A stretch of 64,000 nt of DNA from Epilithonimonas sp. JDS (GTDB lineage Bacteria; Bacteroidota; Bacteroidia; Flavobacteriales; Weeksellaceae), in the NCBI RefSeq assembly GCF_021261315.1, contig NZ_JAJSAX010000010.1, positions 1 to 64,000 on the forward strand, in the 5' to 3' direction. The translations under genes and the position numbers were made by a program. Positions 1 to 7,135 of this stretch are shown one piece after another; within the stretch, counting starts at the first letter, position 1, and each line of letters begins with the position of its first letter. A model generated the notes under the pieces. That model had not been told where the DNA came from, searched no databases, and saw only the letters and a list, made by a program, of their open reading frames with translations.

Positions 1-304
1 GTATGCTTCAATTCGTTTCTCGTTAATCTAGTTTAATATCGTACATTTTTTGAAAAATGATTGTTAGATTTTTATTTTGGGCAGCTATTTCCGCCTTCCG
101 TTCCCGCTTTTTTTGTCATTGCGAACAAAGTAAGGCAATCATTTGAACGATTCAGCAATCGCAATGACGAAAAAGAGCTCCACTCAAGTCGGGCTGCAGA
201 TTCAGTGTAAAACACGAGATTCCTTTTTAAAGAAAGCTTAGGTGTTCTTCTTCACATTATTATAGAAACTTAAAATTTCTCAAGTGTCAAAAGTTCTCGT
301 GATT
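1..304. other. Intergenic stretch with a dispersed repeat
   Basis: No credible reading frame is visible here. The stretch contains one copy of a dispersed repeat (79-197) and lies downstream of the minus-strand operon that ends at 305. Confidence 0.6.
79..197 (+). repeat. Dispersed repeat family A, copy 1
   Basis: Begins GGGCAGCTATTTCCGCC and ends CTCAAGTCGGGCTGC. The core holds an inverted repeat (TGTCATTGCGA and TCGCAATGACG) flanked by T-rich and A-rich runs, so it can fold into a long hairpin. The same ends recur at 31352-31467 (same strand) and 9479-9583 (opposite strand, divergent core). It lies outside genes. Confidence 0.85.
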
Positions 305-823
305 TTAGCTCTCCGTATTCTCCCTCAAAAGCTCAAACAAATCTTCCGCGCCACCATCGAATTTCTTTCCATTCACAAAGAAAGAAGGTGTTCCGTTCAC
401 GCCGCTCATAATTCCGCTTTCAAAATCTGAATCAACCTTATCTGCCAATGCTGTACTTTCCAAATCCTTTTCAAATTGAGGAATGTTCAGTTTTAATTGT
501 TCCGCCAATTTTATCAATAAGTTCTCATTCAAATCTCTCTGATTTTCGTAAATCGCATCGTGCATTTCCCAGAATTTCCCCTGAAGATTGGCTGCTTCCG
601 CTGCGATGGCCGCCGGTCTGGCGTATTGATGCATTTCCGAAAGTGGAAAGTTTCTGAAAACAAATTTGATTTGACTTCCAAATTCTTTCATCAACTCTTT
701 CAGAACCGGATAAGCGGCGCCACAGTATGGACATTGATAATCGCCGTACTCTACGATAACGAGGTCAGCTTCTAAGTTGCCTTGTGCGTGGTCAGCTTGG
801 CTGACAGCTGGTTTTAGTGACAT
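305..823 (-). CDS. DsbA-family thioredoxin-fold protein, cytoplasmic type
   Basis: A 172-residue thioredoxin-fold oxidoreductase (Thioredoxin_4/DsbA type). The redox motif CPYC lies at residues 31-34 after the strand VIVEYGDYQ, and the cis-proline loop is GTP at 144-146. No signal peptide is visible, so it probably acts in the cytoplasm, unlike classical periplasmic DsbA. It is the last gene of a tight operon: only 3 nt separate it from the peroxiredoxin upstream. A role as electron donor or thiol repair partner for that peroxiredoxin is an inference. Family assignment is secure, the partner is not. Confidence 0.9.
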   Translation of the reverse strand: MSLKPAVSQADHAQGNLEADLVIVEYGDYQCPYCGAAYPVLKELMKEFGSQIKFVFRNFPLSEMHQYARPAAIAAEAANLQGKFWEMHDAIYENQRDLNENLLIKLAEQLKLNIPQFEKDLESTALADKVDSDFESGIMSGVNGTPSFFVNGKKFDGGAEDLFELLRENTES

Positions 824-826
824 AAT

Positions 827-1288
827 TTATTTTGTGTTAAGGGTTTCTAAAGCATCTAATATTCCGTCTGCGCCAGGATTGATGGCCGTTGGCGACAGAT
901 AACTCCATTCGATGATGCCGTCTTTGTTGATGACAAACAAAGCGCGTTTACATTCACCTTCTTCTTCATCATAAACACCATATTTTTTAGCAATTTCTCC
1001 TTTCGCTTCAAAGTCTGCGAGTAAAGGGAAGTGTAAATTTCTGGATTGTGCAAATGCGAGATGACACCATTTGCTGTCCACAGAAATTCCGAAAATCTCT
1101 GCATCGTATTTCTTAAAAAACTTCAGAGTTTCATTGTACAAAGCCATCTGGTCGCTGCAAACCGGACTCCAGTCGGCGGGATAAAAAGCAAGGATGACAT
1201 TTTTTCCTCTGAATTCTGAGAGTGTAATTTTCTGGTCTGGCGTTGCGTACAATGTAAAATCTGGAGCAACATCGTTTTTCTGTAACAT
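827..1288 (-). CDS. Peroxiredoxin (AhpC/TSA family)
   Basis: A 153-residue thiol peroxidase. The catalytic PxxxS/TxxC signature appears as P37-A-D-W-S41-P-V-C44, with Ser in place of the more common Thr, and Cys44 as predicted peroxidatic cysteine. Further cysteines at 75 and 113 could resolve the disulfide, but neither position fits the usual atypical CxxxxC pair. No export signal is present. The gene lies 4 nt after a DUF1275 gene and 3 nt before a DsbA-like gene in one operon. It probably reduces organic or hydrogen peroxide in the cytoplasm. Confidence 0.92.
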   Translation of the reverse strand: MLQKNDVAPDFTLYATPDQKITLSEFRGKNVILAFYPADWSPVCSDQMALYNETLKFFKKYDAEIFGISVDSKWCHLAFAQSRNLHFPLLADFEAKGEIAKKYGVYDEEEGECKRALFVINKDGIIEWSYLSPTAINPGADGILDALETLNTK

Positions 1289-1292
1289 AATA

Positions 1293-1994
1293 TTAGTTTT
1301 TAGTGTTAATTCTTGAAATCAGTATTCCGCAAATCATCAGTAATAATGCAGGAATCATCAAAGTCCATTTTCCAAAATAATCGAGTAGGAAAGGAGCGAT
1401 AAACGCACCGGATAAAAATCCTATCCACAAAAGCAAAAGATGGATGGCATTGGATTGATACGCTTCTTTTTCAACTTTATCATTGGTCATCGTCAGCATT
1501 GCGGTGTTCCTTGCCAGGCTGTTCAAAGTTCCTGTCACAAAATCTGTATTTACCTTTTGGTTTCCTACAGAAGTTACAATCGTGTTCATCATTCCCATTG
1601 AAAATCCGACGATTGCAATGGATAACAAATTATTGATATCATAAAAATAAGCAATAATTGAATAGAAAATGAGAATTCCGGAAACAAGATGAAAAGTTAA
1701 TATTTGGTTCTTAATTCTCTTCCATAATGAAAGACAGGTTCCGGCGTAAATTCCTACTAGAAAACAACTTATGACTGTAATTGATGTAATAACGATTCCA
1801 TACTTTCCTGTTGAAAGCGCCGCTCCCAATGAAGTGGTATTTCCACTCATAAAAGAGACATACGTTTTCCACTGAATCAATCCTGTTGCATCAATATATC
1901 CTGCAATCAAAGCTAAAAATATCGCCAATCTCTCTTGCATCTTAATCGATTCAGAAGAAACGGAATAGTTTGTTTTAATGACAGAATTATGCAT
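1293..1994 (-). CDS. DUF1275 (YoaK-like) membrane protein
   Basis: A 233-residue inner membrane protein with about six hydrophobic segments and the family landmarks GYIDATG near residues 32-38 and FMSGNTTSLG near 48-57. DUF1275 proteins have no firmly established function. It lies 25 nt after the bicupin gene and 4 nt before the peroxiredoxin gene. A second DUF1275 gene is at 3350-4027 in the neighbouring operon, so both operons of this island carry one. Transport or export of a small organic compound is only a guess. Confidence 0.88.
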   Translation of the reverse strand: MHNSVIKTNYSVSSESIKMQERLAIFLALIAGYIDATGLIQWKTYVSFMSGNTTSLGAALSTGKYGIVITSITVISCFLVGIYAGTCLSLWKRIKNQILTFHLVSGILIFYSIIAYFYDINNLLSIAIVGFSMGMMNTIVTSVGNQKVNTDFVTGTLNSLARNTAMLTMTNDKVEKEAYQSNAIHLLLLWIGFLSGAFIAPFLLDYFGKWTLMIPALLLMICGILISRINTKN

Positions 1995-2019
1995 TTTTTA
2001 GAGAGATTGAGTTATAATC

Positions 2020-3066
2020 TTATTTCTTGGGCTGAATGAAAACTTTCTCAGCCGGGAATTTTTCGATTTCGCCTTCTTTCAAACCAAAATTAGTAATGAC
2101 AACGTCTTTTGGATTTCCCGACAGCCATTCGCTCAAATCAATCGATTCATATTTTCCGCTGTTGAAACCAATCAGAATCCTACAAACCGTGTCGCCTATA
2201 TTTTTGATGTAATGTCCGGCTCCCATTGGAACATAACCCACATCTCCGGCACTGAACTGCTCTGTAACACAAGTAGATTCTGCAAGGAAAACTGACATCT
2301 CTGCTTGTCCTGAAATAAAATATTGCCATTCGTCCGCATTCGGATGCCAGTGCATTTCTCTTAAAGCGCCCGGCTGCAATTCCAAAATAGAACCCGACAT
2401 TGTACTGCTGATAGGGAATTCTTTACTCGTTACCAATCTTTGCAAACCTCCGCCTGGAACAATTCTCGGCTGTTGGGAATGCAAAGGATAACGGTGAAAA
2501 CTCGTTAATTCGATATCAGATTCATTCGGACGAGCTTCAGCAACGAAAGACATCTCGTCAGGAACAATTCCCGTTGCGAAGTAGGCTTCTTTTTGAGGTA
2601 AAGCCGCAACTTCTTCTAAAGTTAAATTTAAATTCTGAGCGACAATTTCAGGTGGTACAGAAGAAACAAAATCCGTCACGCTGAACGTATGGTCTTCAGA
2701 AAAATTACCGTTATCAAAAATCAAAATGAAATGACATTCCTCGGTTCCTGTTGCCTGAATCGAGTGACCGTAACCTTTTGGAAAATACCAAACATCGCCC
2801 GGCTCAAAATTGTCTGTATAGCTATGTCCGTCCGGATGAATAATCGTGGTACGAACCGTTCCCGAAATCACGTAAGCCCATTCTGCCGCGTTGGCGTGCC
2901 AGTGCAATTCTCTCATACTTCCCGGTTGCAGTCTCATAGAAACGCCTGCAATCCCAATAGATGCTGGGAAATCTTTTACAGAGGCGCCTCTTGTAGTTCC
3001 GCCGTCGTTGGTTCTTGGTTCTTTTTTCTCGAGTTCGTATCTGAAACTTAATGATGCAGTATTCAT
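2020..3066 (-). CDS. Bicupin, oxalate decarboxylase-like
   Basis: A 348-residue protein of two germin-like cupin domains. Metal ligands are complete in both: H55, H57, E62, H101 in domain 1 and H239, H241, E246, H285 in domain 2, the pattern of manganese-dependent oxalate decarboxylase OxdC. The active-site lid loop, SENST in Bacillus OxdC, reads SEDHT at residues 123-127, keeping the glutamate (E124) needed for decarboxylation but changing three neighbours. The substrate may therefore not be oxalate. No signal peptide is visible. It is the first gene of the four-gene operon behind the promoter at 3112-3180. Confidence 0.88.
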   Translation of the reverse strand: MNTASLSFRYELEKKEPRTNDGGTTRGASVKDFPASIGIAGVSMRLQPGSMRELHWHANAAEWAYVISGTVRTTIIHPDGHSYTDNFEPGDVWYFPKGYGHSIQATGTEECHFILIFDNGNFSEDHTFSVTDFVSSVPPEIVAQNLNLTLEEVAALPQKEAYFATGIVPDEMSFVAEARPNESDIELTSFHRYPLHSQQPRIVPGGGLQRLVTSKEFPISSTMSGSILELQPGALREMHWHPNADEWQYFISGQAEMSVFLAESTCVTEQFSAGDVGYVPMGAGHYIKNIGDTVCRILIGFNSGKYESIDLSEWLSGNPKDVVITNFGLKEGEIEKFPAEKVFIQPKK

Positions 3067-3111
3067 AATGATAAGTTTTTGTGATGAATGATAGTTTGTC
3101 TTTATTTCTAC

Positions 3112-3180
3112 TGTAAAGCTACCTCGGAATCACAAGATTTTGAAGTGCTTTTCGGTGAATGGGCAAAATGAGTCGGTGGG
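3112..3180 (-). promoter_or_regulatory. Shared AraC-type promoter, copy 1 (bicupin operon)
   Basis: Read on the minus strand, a direct repeat CCCACCGAC (3172-3180) and TTCACCGAA (3151-3159) with a 21-bp period precedes a -7-like box TAGCTTTACA (3112-3121). The 39-nt offset between the repeat and the TGTAAAG end of the box is the same in front of the genes at 6099 and 10827. The layout resembles a class II activator site of an AraC-family protein. Confidence 0.75.
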
Positions 3181-3290
3181 AATTTGAAAGGAGTAGTTGG
3201 TATCTTTGGAATAAAGAAAATAGAGGAGAGATAATAGACTTTCAATTCGAATTTTATCGATTGAGATTCCTAACGACGTCCATTTTAATT

Positions 3291-3326
3291 AATAAAAAAT
3301 CCTTCTCAATTTAACTTGGGAAGGAT
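3291..3326 (-). terminator. Rho-independent terminator
   Basis: Stem ATCCTTCTCAA (3299-3309) and TTGGGAAGGAT (3316-3326), with one mismatch and a 6-nt loop, followed on the minus strand by a T-run. It ends the operon whose last gene stops at 3350. Confidence 0.8.
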
Positions 3327-3349
3327 GATTATTTAATTGATAAAAGAAT

Positions 3350-4027
3350 TTATTGAAAGGATAAAGATTTTTTTCTTGTAGGTATCGTATAGTAAGCCGA
3401 AATCACAATACCAGGAATCAACATTGAAACCAATCCGAAACGAGCAGAAATCAAAGCGCCAAAGACACATCCAATCAAAAAACCTGTTAGAAGTAGCAAT
3501 GATTTCTTTAGTTCGATTAATTTTTCAAGAGTATGTTGTGTAGAGATGTAAGAGAAAAAATCAAGGATGGCTTTGGTCACATTGCCTGTCATTACCGTCG
3601 TCGGGCCAAAAGCAGAATTGGCGTATAAACGGGTTACCGTATTCTGGATTCCCATCGAAAAGACAATCAGCATCAGCATAGAATGATACATAAATCCTGT
3701 TGCAATATGATTTTGTTTTAATAAAAAAGCAATACAACCTGCAACAATCAAAAATATACCGATAGATGCAAATATTCCTTTTTCATTTTTATAAAGGCTA
3801 TCCATTTTTCTGGTCAAGATGACTGCCATTATGAAAACGGGAAAGCTGGCAAGATTGCTAAAATCACGCAATTGCGGGTGGTTCGATAATTTGTACGCAA
3901 AAACCACAAAATTCCCTGTGATATGGGCAGAGAATAATCCATCTGCAACCGTAAAAGTGCTTGTATCGACAAAACCTGCACTGAAAGCCATAATCAGGGA
4001 CGAATAGAAGATAGCATCTCTTTTCAT
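3350..4027 (-). CDS. DUF1275 (YoaK-like) membrane protein, second copy
   Basis: A 225-residue polytopic membrane protein of the DUF1275 family, with FSAGFVDTSTF near residues 15-25 and HITGNFVVFA near 35-44 matching the family's two conserved loops. It is clearly diverged from the copy at 1293-1994. It is the last gene of an operon with a quinone oxidoreductase, a lipocalin-like protein and an SRPBCC protein, and is followed by a good terminator. The function is unknown. Its repeated pairing with redox and electrophile-defence genes suggests a related membrane role. Confidence 0.88.
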   Translation of the reverse strand: MKRDAIFYSSLIMAFSAGFVDTSTFTVADGLFSAHITGNFVVFAYKLSNHPQLRDFSNLASFPVFIMAVILTRKMDSLYKNEKGIFASIGIFLIVAGCIAFLLKQNHIATGFMYHSMLMLIVFSMGIQNTVTRLYANSAFGPTTVMTGNVTKAILDFFSYISTQHTLEKLIELKKSLLLLTGFLIGCVFGALISARFGLVSMLIPGIVISAYYTIPTRKKSLSFQ

Positions 4028-4050
4028 TGGTTATCAGTTTTAAATTTTTG

Positions 4051-5019
4051 CTATCTTACAAGAATAATCTTTCCTGTATGTGAACCGTCTTCAAGCAATC
4101 GGTGAGCTTCCGCAGCTTCTGAGAAAGGAAATGTTTTGAAAATGACAGGTTTGAACTGTTTAGATTTAATTAAAGGCCAGACATTTTTCTGAATTTCTTT
4201 AGCCAATTGTTTTTTGAACTCATATTCACGGCTTCTCAAAGTACTTCCTGTAACGGTCAGGCGTTTGGTCATCACTTTCCAAATATCAAGGTCTACACGA
4301 CTGCCACTTACCGCATTGATGTGAACCAATCTCCCTTCAGGTTTTAAAATGTTGATGTTTTTGGCCAGATAATCACCGCCAATCATATCAAGAATGACGT
4401 CGACACCTTCATCTTGAAGTTCGGTTTCAAAATTCTGGGTCTTATAATTAATGTAAGAATCTGCGCCGAGTTCAAGGCATTTTTTGCCTTTTTCGTCAGA
4501 ACCGACTGTGACAATGACGGTTGAACCCAATGCGTGCGCAATCTGAATTCCCGTGATTCCAATTCCGCTGTTTCCGCCGTGAAGCAAAAGGGTTTCTCCA
4601 GGTTGAAGATTTCCTCTCTGAAAGACATTAGACCAAACGGTAAAGACTGTTTCCGGTAAGCTTGCCGCCTCAGCAAAACTTAAATCTGCAGGAATGGGTA
4701 AACATTGACCTTCTCTCACGCTAACATATTCTGCGTAACCGCCACCTGCCAACAATGCACAGACTTTGTCGCCAACGGTAAAATCTACGACATCAGGTCC
4801 GCATTTTACAATGGTTCCGGCAACTTCCAATCCTGGAATTTCGGCGGAAGCTCCTTCTGGTGCAGGATAATTTCCTTCACGCTGAAAAACATCGGAACGG
4901 TTGAGCCCCGCTGCTTTCACTTCGATTAAGACCTCGTCTCCGGATATTTCGGGAGTAGGGTATTCCTGTAATTCCAATACTTCAGGACCTCCAGGTTTTG
5001 TAATAACGATTGCTTTCAT
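4051..5019 (-). CDS. Zinc-free NAD(P)H:quinone oxidoreductase (PIG3/zeta-crystallin type)
   Basis: A 322-residue medium-chain dehydrogenase/reductase. The N-terminal GroES-like fold carries AAGLNRSDVFQREG near 36-49, and the Rossmann motif is HGGNSGIGITG near 147-157. Catalytic-zinc cysteine and histidine ligands are missing, as expected for quinone reductases of this branch, which reduce quinones or enones with NADPH. It sits 27 nt downstream of the lipocalin-like gene and 23 nt upstream of a DUF1275 gene. With the dioxygenases at 11-13 kb it supports quinone detoxification as the island's theme. Confidence 0.9.
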   Translation of the reverse strand: MKAIVITKPGGPEVLELQEYPTPEISGDEVLIEVKAAGLNRSDVFQREGNYPAPEGASAEIPGLEVAGTIVKCGPDVVDFTVGDKVCALLAGGGYAEYVSVREGQCLPIPADLSFAEAASLPETVFTVWSNVFQRGNLQPGETLLLHGGNSGIGITGIQIAHALGSTVIVTVGSDEKGKKCLELGADSYINYKTQNFETELQDEGVDVILDMIGGDYLAKNINILKPEGRLVHINAVSGSRVDLDIWKVMTKRLTVTGSTLRSREYEFKKQLAKEIQKNVWPLIKSKQFKPVIFKTFPFSEAAEAHRLLEDGSHTGKIILVR

Positions 5020-5046
5020 TTTTTTAAATTTTAATATCAGATTCTT

Positions 5047-5490
5047 TCAAACTCTCCTCCAGGTCAATTGATGGGTCACCAATCGTGAATTGCTGGTGAA
5101 TGGTTTCTCACTTTCAAGATGCAGAAAACCATCTTTAAAGATAACGATTCTATTCTGCGTTTGCCCCGTCCAGTTGGGAAAAAGTGAGATGTACATCGTG
5201 TGACTCACCAACTGTTTTTCATCATCCGTTTTGAATGGTCCCGAATACGCAAGATAGGTTGAGCCTTCCTGTGTATATTCTTCCGGCGTGGCATTGGTCC
5301 AATGTTCCTGATGAAAGTTTTTCCGGTTCGTATCCATAATTTGTGCCGACATATAACCGTCGGGATTATACATAATCAGCCCTTTCGGATTTTCACCCAT
5401 CGGATGGGTAATTTCTCCACCGTATACAGGAACTTCGATGAGCTCTACCAAAGTCCAGGTTCCTACAAGTTTTTCAAAGAGTGTTTCCAT
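5047..5490 (-). CDS. Lipocalin-like domain protein
   Basis: A 147-residue single-domain protein resembling the Lipocalin_5 family: it opens with KLVGTWTLVELIE, then GLIMYNPDGYMSAQIMD and later VSHTMYISLFPNWTG. No signal peptide is visible. Members are small beta-barrels of unknown ligand, often found beside oxidoreductases. It is gene two of the operon starting at 6099. A short hairpin (GCGTA/TACGC, about 5509-5524) lies in the 51-nt spacer upstream. A hydrophobic ligand is inferred only from the fold. Confidence 0.8.
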   Translation of the reverse strand: METLFEKLVGTWTLVELIEVPVYGGEITHPMGENPKGLIMYNPDGYMSAQIMDTNRKNFHQEHWTNATPEEYTQEGSTYLAYSGPFKTDDEKQLVSHTMYISLFPNWTGQTQNRIVIFKDGFLHLESEKPFTSNSRLVTHQLTWRRV

Positions 5491-5541
5491 AACTTTAAAA
5501 TGAAATGAGCGTACCGAGATACGCCCATTATTTTTTTTGAA

Positions 5542-6099
5542 TTAGAAAGGTTGGTTGTATTTTCCGGTCAACGCTTTGTTTTCGATACTTTTTGCAAAGT
5601 TGGGCGTTTCCTCGTGGTTATGGGCGTCGGAAGCGGCTTGTCTGGAAGCTGCGGCATCAGCTAGATTCACGTTGTGTTCTTTCAGATATTCGAACATTTC
5701 AGGAGTGGCAGTGGCGTGGATTTCGTTGGTGTACAATGTCGTGTTATCATCGATTTTTGTGGCTTTCAGTTCCCATAAAACCTGAACTTTGGTACGGCCG
5801 CCTTTGGTGATGGAATCTGAGATGGATAACATTCTGCAGTAATCCGGACGGTGTTCAACGGCAACATAATGCTGAACCATCAAAGCATCTCCGATTGTTT
5901 CGACGTTTAAAGAAACAGGTTCGCCATCATACGTGGTAGAAATGGCGGCTCCGATGTGCTGCGTGGAGCATCTTTGATATTCTGCATCGGGAAGGTTGAG
6001 TAGCCAATCTGCGATGTTAACTTTTTCGATTGGGGCATTGATAATCGCTGTAACTGTAGAGTGGGACAATGCATTTTCTGGTGTTTGAATAATTTCCAT
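5542..6099 (-). CDS. SRPBCC-like protein
   Basis: The protein is 185 residues if translation starts at the ATG at 6099. A longer in-frame extension to 6162 would run into the -7 box of the shared promoter at 6143-6211, so the shorter start is preferred. STVTAIINAPIEKVNIADWLLNLP is followed by beta strands and a helix, compatible with the START/Bet v1 (SRPBCC) fold. The C-terminal tail after about residue 145 is alanine-rich and polar. It is the first gene of a four-gene operon ending at 3350. The ligand is unknown. Confidence 0.75.
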   Translation of the reverse strand: MEIIQTPENALSHSTVTAIINAPIEKVNIADWLLNLPDAEYQRCSTQHIGAAISTTYDGEPVSLNVETIGDALMVQHYVAVEHRPDYCRMLSISDSITKGGRTKVQVLWELKATKIDDNTTLYTNEIHATATPEMFEYLKEHNVNLADAAASRQAASDAHNHEETPNFAKSIENKALTGKYNQPF

Positions 6100-6142
6100 A
6101 ATGTTTAGAATTTTAAATTGTTTGTATCTGTTAATTTGATGA

Positions 6143-6211
6143 TGTAAAGCTACATTCAACAAATTTCAAAATCAATTGATGTTCGATGAACAGGCGGAAA
6201 GTGTCGTTGAA
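6143..6211 (-). promoter_or_regulatory. Shared AraC-type promoter, copy 2 (SRPBCC operon)
   Basis: On the minus strand TTCAACGAC (6203-6211) and TTCATCGAA (6182-6190) form a 21-bp-period direct repeat, followed by the -7-like box TAGCTTTACA (6143-6152). Repeat period and offset equal those of the copies at 3112-3180 and 10870-10938. Confidence 0.75.
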
Positions 6212-6271
6212 TGGGTGTTGAAATTTATTAATGAATGGAAAGAAATAATAAACTTTAATATGAATCAAGTT

Positions 6272-6338
6272 TGTCATTCCGTAGGAATCTAAATTATTAT
6301 TTTAAATTCTGCATTGAGATTCCTACGGAATGACAAAA
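6272..6338. repeat. Inverted repeat family C, copy 1
   Basis: TTTGTCATTCCGTAGGAATCT and its reverse complement flank a loop of about 25 nt, giving a long hairpin. A second copy with a different loop is at 31511-31580. Both are intergenic. Confidence 0.85.
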
Positions 6339-6362
6339 CGTGAAAATTATCTTTATTATAAA

Positions 6363-6394
6363 CAAAAAAATCACTGCATTTTACAGTGATTTTT
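6363..6394 (-). terminator. Rho-independent terminator
   Basis: Perfect stem AAATCACTG (6368-6376) and CAGTGATTT (6384-6392), with a T-run on the minus strand. It follows the gene ending at 6423. Confidence 0.85.
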
Positions 6395-6422
6395 GGTTTT
6401 GAAAGATTTACATTAATTCAAA

Positions 6423-6974
6423 TTATTTATAAAGCCACTTCCTAATCAACTTCGTATAATTCGGCATCACCACATAAATCACCAGGAAAACCAGACAGCC
6501 TGTACTCACCAACGTATCAAAATACCGATTGGCAGGAATATTCATTAATCGTAAGGAGGGCAATAACAGCAATTGCATCAACAAGGATAAAGGATAAATG
6601 GCAGACCACGTCGCCAGATATTGTTTCCAACGAACCGGAACTTTGTTGTCTGTTTTTTCACCATAAAAAAGAAAATCGAGACCGGATTTGATTTCGTAAT
6701 TGTCTTCTTTTGTGAATAACGGATGGGCTTTGTCTATCAATTTTCTTCTGGTATCAGATTCCATCCAGTTTCGGAGATTTTCAATTGTATCAAAGCGGAT
6801 AATAACGGTGTAAACAAACGTCAGATTTGCAATCGGTCGAACGATTTGCCAGTCGATGAAACCTTTGGCACTTTTGGAAACGGGCAGAATTTCATCAAGC
6901 CATTTTTCATATTCGGATTGTTTACCGTCGAGAACGTGGTGCGTGATGACCACCGATGCGCCTTGTGTTTCCAT
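6423..6974 (-). CDS. Monooxygenase (ABM) domain fused to membrane helices
   Basis: A 183-residue protein. Residues 5-100 resemble an antibiotic biosynthesis monooxygenase ferredoxin-like domain (SVVITHHVLDGKQSEYEKWL, then FIDWQIVRP and a helix with FDTIENLRNWMES). After a linker there are hydrophobic segments near 125-142 and 152-170, so the C-terminus is anchored in the inner membrane. This domain pairing occurs in uncharacterised proteins. The gene stands alone with its own terminator. ABM domains can oxidise quinones or bind heme, but the substrate here is unknown. Confidence 0.8.
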   Translation of the reverse strand: METQGASVVITHHVLDGKQSEYEKWLDEILPVSKSAKGFIDWQIVRPIANLTFVYTVIIRFDTIENLRNWMESDTRRKLIDKAHPLFTKEDNYEIKSGLDFLFYGEKTDNKVPVRWKQYLATWSAIYPLSLLMQLLLLPSLRLMNIPANRYFDTLVSTGCLVFLVIYVVMPNYTKLIRKWLYK

Positions 6975-7006
6975 AATATGTTAGGTGTTAAAAAATCAAT
7001 AGGGAT

Positions 7007-7117
7007 GGGCTTTAGCCTGTTCATTACTGAAAAATAATAGGGTAGGCTTTAGCCGAAACTTAATCTAAATTGGCTAAAGCCGAGTTTATTTACATTTTAA
7101 TCATCGGGCTAAAGCCC
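7007..7117. repeat. Cluster of four GGCTTTAGCC hairpin units
   Basis: GGCTTTAGCC at 7008-7017 and 7045-7054, and its reverse complement GGCTAAAGCC at 7072-7081 and 7107-7116 (the last within GGGCTAAAGCCC). The four units can pair in several ways. They lie between the histidine kinase gene and the monooxygenase-like gene. Confidence 0.85.
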
Positions 7118-7135
7118 GACGCAATTGATGAGCCT

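Noticed and set aside
7007-7117. CRISPR-like array
   Set aside because: Units are 10 bases, in mixed orientation and with uneven spacing; no cas gene is near.
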